In this document: positions 1 through 5,231 of the stretch, piece by piece
How positions within the stretch are numbered: the first letter of the stretch is position 1
How the letters are laid out: every line of letters begins with the position of its first letter
Origin: Alphaproteobacteria bacterium
GTDB lineage: Bacteria > Pseudomonadota > Alphaproteobacteria > JAJFFI01
DNA length: 5,231 bases
NCBI GenBank assembly: GCA_021776755.1
Contig: JAJFFI010000483.1
Coordinates: 1-5,231, forward strand
Direction of reading: 5' to 3'
Notes under the pieces: generated by a model
Told to the model about the DNA's origin: nothing
The model's input: only the letters and a program-made list of their open reading frames with translations
The model's database searches: none
Program-made: the position numbers and the translations under genes

Positions 1-838
1 GGAGCATCGTCAGAATGTCCGGGCCCCAGCCCACCAGCCAGACAATAATAAGAATGCCGAGAATGATGCGGTAGACGACAAAGATCGGGAAGGACGCGCG
101 CTTCAGCCAGGCCCTCATCAGGATGATCGCGACCAGCGCAAAGAGGAACGAGAGCCCGCCCGCGATCAGCGCGTCCATGCCGACCTGGGCGTTGCCCTGT
201 TCGTAGAGGTCCTTGGCGGGCAGGGCGGCCGACGCCAGGATCGCCGGGATCGACAGCAGCATCGAGAACCGTGCGCTGTCGGCGCGTTCATAGCCCATCA
301 GGCGGGCGGCCGTCATGGTGATGCCCGAGCGGCTGGTGCCCGGAATGAAGGCGAGCACCTGGAAGAGGCCGATCACGAGGGCGGAGACGACGCCGATGTG
401 CTCCATCCGGTTCACGGTCAGGAACGTCTTGTCGACAATGTAGAGCAGAATGCCGAAGCCGATCGAGGCCCAGGCGATGATCCAGGGCGTGCGGATGTAG
501 AGCTCGTATTCGACCTTGAAGAATTCGTGGATCGCAAGGCCTGCCAGCACCAGCGGCAGCGTCGCGAGGATCATCAGGCCGAGCAGCTGCAGGCCCCGGG
601 TGACCTGCAGGCGAAAGATGGCGCCGAGGCCGCTGAGGATCGAGAGGATGTCCCGCCAGAGATAGATCACGACCGCGCCCAGCGAGCCGACATGGACCGC
701 GATGTCCATGACCAGGCCGGATTCGGGCGCGCGGCCCATCATCTCGCCGGCGAGAATGAGATGTGCCGACGACGACACCGGCAGAAATTCCGTAATGCCC
801 TGGACCGCCGCCAGGATCACCAGATGCCAGATCGGCAT
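1..838 (-). CDS. uppP: Undecaprenyl-diphosphate phosphatase UppP/BacA (C-terminus cut by window edge)
   Basis: Integral membrane enzyme that dephosphorylates undecaprenyl pyrophosphate to the monophosphate, recycling the lipid carrier for peptidoglycan and other envelope polymers; overexpression in this family gives bacitracin resistance. Translating the minus strand from the ATG at 838-836 gives 279 residues with no stop before the edge; E. coli UppP is 273 aa, so only a short C-terminal tail should be missing. Both family signatures are present. The (E/Q)xxxE motif reads QGITEFLPVSSSAH at residues 13-26, with E17, S23 and H26. The second motif, PGTSRSGIT, is at 166-174, with R170 matching the catalytic Arg of E. 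coli. Q13 in place of the first Glu is a normal variant. Several hydrophobic helices follow, including the final one (residues about 257-272). The start is fixed by an in-frame TAA at 856-854 and a good Shine-Dalgarno. It is transcribed divergently from the glt operon, and no functional link is implied. Confidence 0.96.
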   Translation of the reverse strand, partial: MPIWHLVILAAVQGITEFLPVSSSAHLILAGEMMGRAPESGLVMDIAVHVGSLGAVVIYLWRDILSILSGLGAIFRLQVTRGLQLLGLMILATLPLVLAGLAIHEFFKVEYELYIRTPWIIAWASIGFGILLYIVDKTFLTVNRMEHIGVVSALVIGLFQVLAFIPGTSRSGITMTAARLMGYERADSARFSMLLSIPAILASAALPAKDLYEQGNAQVGMDALIAGGLSFLFALVAIILMRAWLKRASFPIFVVYRIILGILIIVWLVGWGPDILTML

Positions 839-844
839 GAACGT

Positions 845-851
845 CCCCCTC
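845..851 (-). promoter_or_regulatory. Ribosome binding site of uppP
   Basis: On the minus strand GAGGGGG lies 6 nt before the ATG of uppP. An in-frame TAA only six codons upstream leaves one alternative start, a GTG at 853-851 that overlaps this site. The ATG at 838-836 is therefore preferred. Confidence 0.7.
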
Positions 852-854
852 ACT

Positions 855-896
855 TACTGCTGCGCTTGGCGCAGGTACTGCTGCGCTTGGCGCGGG
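855..896. repeat. Two-copy 21-bp tandem repeat in the uppP 5' leader
   Basis: Copies at 855-875 and 876-896 are identical except for one base (A at 873 versus G at 894). Each copy carries the core GCGCTTGGCGC, which can form a small hairpin. In the first copy the stem is 6 bp (CTGCGC at 860-865 with GCGCAG at 869-874, loop TTG); the second copy has a weaker version. On the minus strand the repeat sits directly upstream of the uppP ribosome binding site, so it would be in the 5' untranslated part of the uppP message if transcription starts further upstream. It is not a known element that I recognise. It may be a simple slippage duplication. Confidence 0.85.
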
Positions 897-1018
897 CCGC
901 CTCTATTGACGCCGGGTTATACCACCTCGCCCGCGTTGTCGGCTATTTTGATCTTCGCCCGGCTGGCCCTGACGTCCCGGTCTGCAACGCAGGTCCGCAC
1001 AACCACATATTCGGGCTA

Positions 1019-1041
1019 AATAGTACCGTTTTGGTACTATT
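1019..1041. promoter_or_regulatory. Perfect 9-bp inverted repeat, operator-like
   Basis: AATAGTACC (1019-1027) and GGTACTATT (1033-1041) are exact reverse complements separated by GTTTT. The dyad lies about 180 bp upstream of the uppP start and 270 bp upstream of gltD. Neither strand has a T-run after the second arm, so it is not a standard intrinsic terminator. Size and symmetry fit the binding site of a dimeric repressor such as a TetR-type protein. The right arm overlaps a weak rightward -35-like TTGGTA. Which regulator binds, and which gene it controls, cannot be told from this window. Confidence 0.55.
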
Positions 1042-1292
1042 GAAAGTTGAGCTATCAGTTTCTCCTGGAATCGCGCCGGTCTGACCAGCCTAACGAAAAT
1101 AATTAGTCAACATATGTTACCTATTCTGCGGTTTTTCCTCGCGCTTTTGCTCTTCGGAGGCTATACTCCAGCGTTCAAGACCAGCCGGCGGGGGACGCAC
1201 CGCTCGGCCTGTCGCGGAAACCGCCCGAAATCGGGGGATTCGCGGACAAGGCCGGCAGACGCGGCCGGAAAAGCGAAGAACAATAAAATAAG

Positions 1293-1300
1293 AGGAGAGG
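1293..1300 (+). promoter_or_regulatory. Ribosome binding site deciding the gltD start
   Basis: AGGAGAGG is a near-ideal Shine-Dalgarno 8 nt before the ATG at 1309. It settles the choice between this start and an in-frame ATG at 1114 that would add 65 residues with no match to GltD. The 1114 ATG has no comparable purine-rich site ahead of it. Confidence 0.85.
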
Positions 1301-1308
1301 CGGCCGGC

Positions 1309-2769
1309 ATGGCTTCGAAAATGCTGACCTTCGTCGACACGGCGCGCCGGATGCCCGACAAGCGGGATGTTGGCGAGCGCCGTGAGGATTTCGGCGAGAT
1401 CTACCAGGAATACACGCAGGAGGGCGCAGCCGAGCAGGCCGGACGCTGCTCGCAATGCGGGATTCCCTATTGCCAGGTGCATTGCCCGGTTCAGAACAAC
1501 ATCCCCGACTGGCTGATGCTGACCGCCGAAGGCCGCCTCGAGGAAGCCTACGAGGTCAGCCAGGCGACCAACAATTTCCCCGAGATTTGCGGCCGTATCT
1601 GCCCCCAGGACCGGCTCTGCGAAGGCAACTGCGTGATCGAGCAGTCGGCCCACGGCAACGTCACCATCGGATCGATCGAGAAATACATCACGGACACCGC
1701 CTGGGAAAAAGGCTGGGTGAAGCCGCGCCTGCCGCAAAGCGACCGCGGGCAGTCCGTGGGCGTGATCGGCGGCGGGCCCGGCGGACTGGCGGCGGCCGAG
1801 CAACTCCGTGCCAAGGGCTACGAGGTGACGGTCTACGACCGCTACGACCGCATGGGCGGCCTGATGATCTACGGCATCCCGAATTTCAAGCTCGAGAAGG
1901 ACGTCGTCGAGCGCCGCACCCGGCTGATCGCGGACGCGGGCGTCAGTTATGTCGAAAACTGCGAGATCGGCCGCGACGTCACGATGGCCGAATTGCGCGA
2001 GCGGCACGACGCGGTGCTGATCGCGACCGGAGTCTACCAGGCGCGCGACATCAAGGTGCCGGGCGCCGGACTCGGCAACGTGTTCCCGGCGATGACGTAT
2101 CTGACCGCCTCGAACCGCAAGGGCCTCGGCGACGAAGTGCCGGATTTCGACGACGGCACGCTGGACGCCGACGGCAAGAATGTCGTCGTCATCGGCGGCG
2201 GCGACACTGCAATGGACTGCGTCCGCACCGCCGTGCGTCAGGGCGCCAAATCGGTGAAATGCCTCTATCGGCGCGACCGGGAAAACATGCCGGGCTCGAT
2301 GCGCGAGGTGCGGAACGCCGAGGAGGAGGACGTCGAGTTCGTCTGGCTCTCCCAGCCCGAAGCGTTTCTCGGCGACGATGTGGTGACCGCCGTGCGCGCC
2401 CACCGCATGCGGCTCGGCCTGCCCGACAGCTCCGGGCGGCAGGCGCCGGAGAAGATCGAGAAAAGCTCGTTCACGCTCGACGCCGACATCGTGCTGAAGG
2501 CGCTCGGCTTCGATCCGGAGGATCTCCCGACGCTGTTCGGCGAGCCCGACCTGCCGGTCACAAAATGGGGCACCGTGCGGATCGACTACCGCACCATGAT
2601 GACGGCGCTCGACGGCGTGTTCGCTGCCGGCGACATCGTGCGCGGCGCGTCGCTGGTGGTCTGGGCAATCCGCGACGGACGGGACGCCGCCGAGCAGATC
2701 GACACCTGGCTCCGCGTGAAGGCCGAGAACGAAAACGCCGCCGCGGGAGAGATGGTGGCGGCCGAATGA
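1309..2769 (+). CDS. gltD: Glutamate synthase (NADPH) small subunit GltD
   Basis: Beta subunit of GOGAT, a cytoplasmic FAD protein that takes electrons from NADPH and passes them through iron-sulfur clusters to the large subunit, where 2-oxoglutarate and glutamine-derived ammonia form glutamate. The 486-aa product has the usual family length. The N-terminal domain carries two cysteine groups for iron-sulfur clusters: C47, C50, C55, C59 (CSQCGIPYCQVHCP) and C94, C98, C104, C108 (CGRICPQDRLCEGNC). An FAD-binding GGGPGG follows at 154-159, an NADPH-binding GGGDTA at 296-301, and a C-terminal FAD contact with AAGD at 439-442 in GVFAAGDIVRGASLVVWAI. It is the first gene of the operon, with the GFA-family gene 10 bp downstream. 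Similar FAD/Fe-S modules occur in other oxidoreductases (for example the dihydropyrimidine dehydrogenase N-terminal half), but the gltB gene downstream supports GltD. An in-frame ATG at 1323 is a possible minor alternative start. Confidence 0.96.
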   Translation: MASKMLTFVDTARRMPDKRDVGERREDFGEIYQEYTQEGAAEQAGRCSQCGIPYCQVHCPVQNNIPDWLMLTAEGRLEEAYEVSQATNNFPEICGRICPQDRLCEGNCVIEQSAHGNVTIGSIEKYITDTAWEKGWVKPRLPQSDRGQSVGVIGGGPGGLAAAEQLRAKGYEVTVYDRYDRMGGLMIYGIPNFKLEKDVVERRTRLIADAGVSYVENCEIGRDVTMAELRERHDAVLIATGVYQARDIKVPGAGLGNVFPAMTYLTASNRKGLGDEVPDFDDGTLDADGKNVVVIGGGDTAMDCVRTAVRQGAKSVKCLYRRDRENMPGSMREVRNAEEEDVEFVWLSQPEAFLGDDVVTAVRAHRMRLGLPDSSGRQAPEKIEKSSFTLDADIVLKALGFDPEDLPTLFGEPDLPVTKWGTVRIDYRTMMTALDGVFAAGDIVRGASLVVWAIRDGRDAAEQIDTWLRVKAENENAAAGEMVAAE

Positions 2770-2779
2770 GAGCGATCCG

Positions 2780-3235
2780 ATGAGCAAGACAACCGGCAAA
2801 TGCCTGTGCGGCGCGGTGACGTTCAGCATCGCCGAGACGATCGACAAGGTCTCGGTGTGTCACTGCGAGATGTGCCGGCGCTGGAACAGCGGGCCCATGA
2901 TGGCAGTGCACCCGCATGGCGGCATCGACATCGGGCGCGGCGAGGCGCTGCGCTGGTACCGGAGTTCGGACTGGGCCGAGCGCGGGTTCTGCGGCACCTG
3001 CGGCACGTCGCTGTTCTGGCGGCTCGCGGACGGCCCTTCCGATCAAGCAGGGGGCGGCATGACGGCGAGTGCCGGCGCGATTGACGGGCTCGAGGACGCG
3101 GCACTCGAGCGGCACATTTTCGTCGACGAGAAGCCGCGCTACTACGACTTCAAGGACGACGCGCCGCAGCTGACAGCGGCGGAAACCATCGCGCTTTTCA
3201 CCGGCGACGGTGACGGCGGCGGAGAAAACACATGA
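2780..3235 (+). CDS. GFA/CENP-V-family zinc protein between gltD and gltB
   Basis: A 151-aa protein of the glutathione-dependent formaldehyde-activating (GFA, also CENP-V/GFA) fold. The whole cysteine set is visible: C8 and C10 (CLCGAV), C27, C29 and C32 (CHCEMCRR), and C71 and C74 (FCGTCGTSLFW). By comparison with the Gfa structure, C8/C10/C71/C74 should hold the structural zinc and C27/C29/C32 the second, catalytic-type zinc. The family-typical HIFVDEKPRYYDF follows at about 112-124, then a Gly/Asp-rich tail. Members are often annotated S-(hydroxymethyl)glutathione synthase, but most have unproven substrates and that activity should not be assumed. The start has a modest GAGAG 7 nt upstream, overlapping the gltD stop. 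Its stop overlaps the gltB start in ATGA, so it belongs to the glt operon and is probably translationally coupled. No frameshift or missing residue is seen. Confidence 0.9.
   Translation: MSKTTGKCLCGAVTFSIAETIDKVSVCHCEMCRRWNSGPMMAVHPHGGIDIGRGEALRWYRSSDWAERGFCGTCGTSLFWRLADGPSDQAGGGMTASAGAIDGLEDAALERHIFVDEKPRYYDFKDDAPQLTAAETIALFTGDGDGGGENT
3221..3224 (+). promoter_or_regulatory. Ribosome binding site of gltB inside the GFA gene
   Basis: GGAG lies 7 nt before the gltB ATG at 3232, inside the last codons of the GFA-family gene. The ATGA overlap (3232-3235) makes termination of one gene coincide with initiation of the next, the classic layout for translational coupling. Confidence 0.65.
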
Positions 3236-5231
3236 ACGATTTCATCAACGGCTGGCTGAAAAACGCCGCCCATCTGCAGGCGAACGGCCTCTATGACCCG
3301 TCGGACGAGCATGGCTCCTGCGGTGTCGGCCTGATCGCCGCGATCGACGGCAAACCGCGCCGCGCGGTGGTGGATGCCGGCATCAATGCGCTGAAGGCGC
3401 TCTGGCACCGGGGTGCGGTGGACGCCGACGGCAAGACCGGCGACGGCGCGGGCATCCATGTGCAGATCCCGCAGGAATTCTTCAAGGAGCATGTCCGGCG
3501 CACCGGCCACGAGGTGCTGGAGTCGCGGCTCGGCGTCGGCATGGTGTTTTTGCCGCGCACCGACTTTGCCGCCCAGGAGCGCTGCCGCACCATCGTCGAA
3601 GCCGAGATCCTGCGCTTCGGATATTACATCTATGGCTGGCGGCAGGTGCCGACCGACGTCACCGTGATCGGCGAGAAGGCCAACGCGACCCGCCCCGAGA
3701 TCGAGCAGATCATGATCTCGAACACAAAGGGCGTGGAGGAGACCGCGTTCGAACTCGACCTCTACATCATCCGCCGCCGCATCGAGAAAGCGGTGCTGGC
3801 CGAGCACATCACGGATTTCTACATCTGCTCGCTGTCGTGCCGCTCGGTGATCTACAAGGGCATGTTCCTCGCCGAGCAGCTCACTGCGTTCTATCCCGAC
3901 CTGCTGGACGACCGGTTCATTTCGAATGTCGCGATCTACCACCAGCGCTATTCGACCAACACCTTCCCGACATGGCGCCTCGCCCAGCCCTTCCGGGTGC
4001 TGGCGCACAACGGCGAGATCAACACGCTGCGCGGCAACGTCAACTGGATGAAAAGCCACGAGGCGCGCCTCGGCAGCGATCTCCTGGGCGATCACCTCGA
4101 CGACGTGCGCCCGGTGGTGCAGGCGGGCAGTTCCGACTCGGCAGCCCTCGACGCGGTGTTCGAGCTGTTGCTGCGCGCCGGCCGCGACCTGCCGATGGCC
4201 AAGGCGATGATGATCCCCGAGGCCTGGACCTACAAGGAAGCGGTGCCGGAGAACCACAAGGAGCTTTACGCGTACTCAAACGCGGTGATGGAGCCGTGGG
4301 ACGGGCCGGCGGCGATCTGCGGCTTCGGCGGGCGTTGGGCGCTCGCGGGCCTCGACCGGAATGGCCTCCGCCCGCTGCGCTACACCATCACCCGGAACGG
4401 CCTTCTGGTGGTTGGCTCCGAAACCGGCATGGTGCGGATCGACGAGCAGAACGTAATCGAGAAGGGCCGCATCGGGCCCGGCCAGATGATGGCCGTCGAT
4501 CTGGTGGAAGGCCGCCTGTTCCACGACCTCGAACTCAAGGACATGCTCGCCGCGCGTCAGCCCTACGGCAACTGGGCAACGCGCATCACCGAGCTCGACA
4601 AGCTGGTCAGCGAGAAAGCCGGCGAAGCCGACATGGCGACCTTCGGCAAGGAAGAACTCCGCCGCCGCCAGCACGCCTTCGGCTGGACGATGGAAGAGAT
4701 CGAACTGCTGCTGCACCCGATGGCCGCCGACGGCAAGGAAGCCACAGGCTCGATGGGCGACGACACGCCGGTGGCAGTGTTGTCAGACCATTATCGCGGC
4801 CTGCACCACTTCTTCCGCCAGAATTTCAGCCAGGTTACCAACCCGCCGATCGATTCGCTGCGCGAACGCCAGGTGATGAGTCTGAAGACCCGGCTCGGCA
4901 ACCTCGGCAATATCCTCGACGAGGATGCCAGCCAGTGCGATCTGCTGCAGCTTGAGAGCCCGGTGCTGTCGAACGGCGAGTTCATCGCCATGCGCGACTA
5001 CATGGGCGACACCGCGGTTGAGATCGACTGCACTTTCGAACCCGCCGGGCCGGGCGCACTCCGCGAGGCCATCGACCGCATCCGGCGCGAGGCCGAGGAC
5101 GGCGTGCGCGAAGGTTGCGTCCACGTGATCCTGACCGATCGGAACGCCAGCGCCGAACGCGCACCGATGCCAATGATCCTCGCGACCGGCGCCGTGCACA
5201 GCCATCTGGTAAGCGAACAGCTCCGCACCTT
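3232..5231 (+). CDS. gltB: Glutamate synthase large subunit GltB, N-terminal 666 residues (cut by window edge)
   Basis: Alpha subunit of GOGAT: it hydrolyses glutamine at an N-terminal amidotransferase site and channels ammonia to an FMN/3Fe-4S site where 2-oxoglutarate becomes glutamate. The frame stays open to the right edge; complete proteins are about 1,500 aa, so the FMN, iron-sulfur and C-terminal beta-helix domains lie outside. Visible are a 29-residue propeptide ending before the nucleophile C30 in EHGSCGVG, TGDGAG at 69-74, RYSTNT at 239-244, HNGEINT at 259-265, GSSDS at 299-303 and DRNGLRPLRY at 375-384. These are class-II glutaminase signatures of the family. The linker/central domain begins further on, with the conserved NPPIDSLRE at 537-545. 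The start is supported by GGAG 7 nt upstream and by the short propeptide, which must be cleaved to expose C30. Position after gltD rather than before it reverses the E. coli order. Confidence 0.97.
   Translation, partial: MNDFINGWLKNAAHLQANGLYDPSDEHGSCGVGLIAAIDGKPRRAVVDAGINALKALWHRGAVDADGKTGDGAGIHVQIPQEFFKEHVRRTGHEVLESRLGVGMVFLPRTDFAAQERCRTIVEAEILRFGYYIYGWRQVPTDVTVIGEKANATRPEIEQIMISNTKGVEETAFELDLYIIRRRIEKAVLAEHITDFYICSLSCRSVIYKGMFLAEQLTAFYPDLLDDRFISNVAIYHQRYSTNTFPTWRLAQPFRVLAHNGEINTLRGNVNWMKSHEARLGSDLLGDHLDDVRPVVQAGSSDSAALDAVFELLLRAGRDLPMAKAMMIPEAWTYKEAVPENHKELYAYSNAVMEPWDGPAAICGFGGRWALAGLDRNGLRPLRYTITRNGLLVVGSETGMVRIDEQNVIEKGRIGPGQMMAVDLVEGRLFHDLELKDMLAARQPYGNWATRITELDKLVSEKAGEADMATFGKEELRRRQHAFGWTMEEIELLLHPMAADGKEATGSMGDDTPVAVLSDHYRGLHHFFRQNFSQVTNPPIDSLRERQVMSLKTRLGNLGNILDEDASQCDLLQLESPVLSNGEFIAMRDYMGDTAVEIDCTFEPAGPGALREAIDRIRREAEDGVREGCVHVILTDRNASAERAPMPMILATGAVHSHLVSEQLRT

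Larger units (their letters stand above)
839..1308. other. Divergent intergenic region between uppP and gltD
   Basis: This 470-bp stretch holds no convincing gene. From left to right it contains the uppP ribosome binding site, the 21-bp tandem repeat, a perfect inverted repeat at 1019-1041, an AT-richer patch around 1091-1125 with the self-complementary AACATATGTT (1109-1118), and a GC-rich gltD leader. The leader has short potential stems: GCGG/CCGC at 1214-1217 and 1221-1224, CCCG/CGGG at 1224-1227 and 1232-1235, and GGCCG/CGGCC at 1250-1254 and 1262-1266. Possible promoter pieces are weak: TATACT at 1162-1167 resembles a -10 box but has no good -35; TTGGTA (1031-1036) with TATCAG (1053-1058) at 16-bp spacing overlaps the inverted repeat; TATAAC at 921-916 on the minus strand could be a uppP -10 box. 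I found no clear sigma-54 GG-N10-GC promoter by eye and no T-run terminator. Confidence 0.6.

Noticed and set aside
855..916. Short minus-strand peptide ending in RQAQQYL-RQAQQ upstream of uppP
   Set aside because: The frame is only about 20 codons between stops and has no ATG, GTG or TTG start, so it is not a translatable gene.
1019..1041. Intrinsic terminator
   Set aside because: The stem is AT-rich and no T-run follows it on either strand. No upstream gene on either strand ends here.
398..1084. 228-codon plus-strand frame across uppP and the intergenic region
   Set aside because: Most of it is antisense to uppP, including the catalytic N-terminal motif, and the product is a charged low-complexity shadow.
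1114..1308. N-terminal signal-peptide-like extension of GltD
   Set aside because: GltD is a cytoplasmic protein starting close to the MLTFVDTARR-type segment, and the strong ribosome binding site belongs to the ATG at 1309. The hydrophobic start is most likely chance.
1117..2847. 576-codon open frame on the minus strand opposite gltD
   Set aside because: It lies antisense to gltD, whose cofactor motifs and codon usage are clear. The predicted protein is rich in His, Arg and Ala with no recognisable domain, which is the usual high-GC mirror frame.
3142..4257. 371-codon minus-strand frame opposite gltB
   Set aside because: It is antisense to the conserved glutaminase domain of GltB, its composition is typical of a shadow frame, and no domain is recognisable.
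3837..4955. 372-codon plus-strand frame inside gltB
   Set aside because: It is a shifted frame within gltB. The product is dominated by Arg, Pro, Gly and Ala, and the true frame carries conserved GltB motifs throughout.

Overview
The window looks like ordinary chromosomal DNA from a GC-rich alphaproteobacterium. The proteins read like Hyphomicrobiales, perhaps the Bradyrhizobium/Rhodopseudomonas side, but this rests on GC content and protein 'feel' only; no search was possible. There are four protein-coding genes. One faces left and three face right, around a 470-bp divergent intergenic region.

Left part (1-838, minus strand): most of uppP (bacA), the membrane undecaprenyl-diphosphate phosphatase that recycles the lipid carrier for peptidoglycan and other envelope polymers. 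Its C-terminus runs off the left edge. Middle (839-1308): an intergenic region with a 2 x 21 bp tandem repeat just upstream of the uppP ribosome binding site, a perfect 9-bp inverted repeat (1019-1041) that looks like an operator, and a leader with several short GC-rich hairpins ahead of gltD.

Right part (1309-5231, plus strand): a tightly packed operon, gltD - GFA/CENP-V-family gene - gltB. gltD and gltB encode the small and large subunits of NADPH-type glutamate synthase (GOGAT), which makes two glutamates from glutamine and 2-oxoglutarate and completes ammonium assimilation with glutamine synthetase. The small subunit gene comes first. Between the two subunit genes sits a 151-aa zinc-cysteine protein of the glutathione-dependent formaldehyde-activating (GFA) fold. 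It lies 10 bp after gltD and overlaps gltB by 4 bp (ATGA), so it is almost certainly co-transcribed and probably translationally coupled. gltB is cut by the right edge after 666 codons; its glutaminase domain and part of the central domain are visible.

I see no mobile elements, CRISPR arrays, tRNA or rRNA genes, and no evidence of a new defence or biosynthetic system. The points most worth a second look are the GFA gene embedded between the two GOGAT genes, the palindrome at 1019-1041, and the tandem repeat next to the uppP start. Many long open frames on the opposite strand or in other frames are high-GC shadows of these genes.
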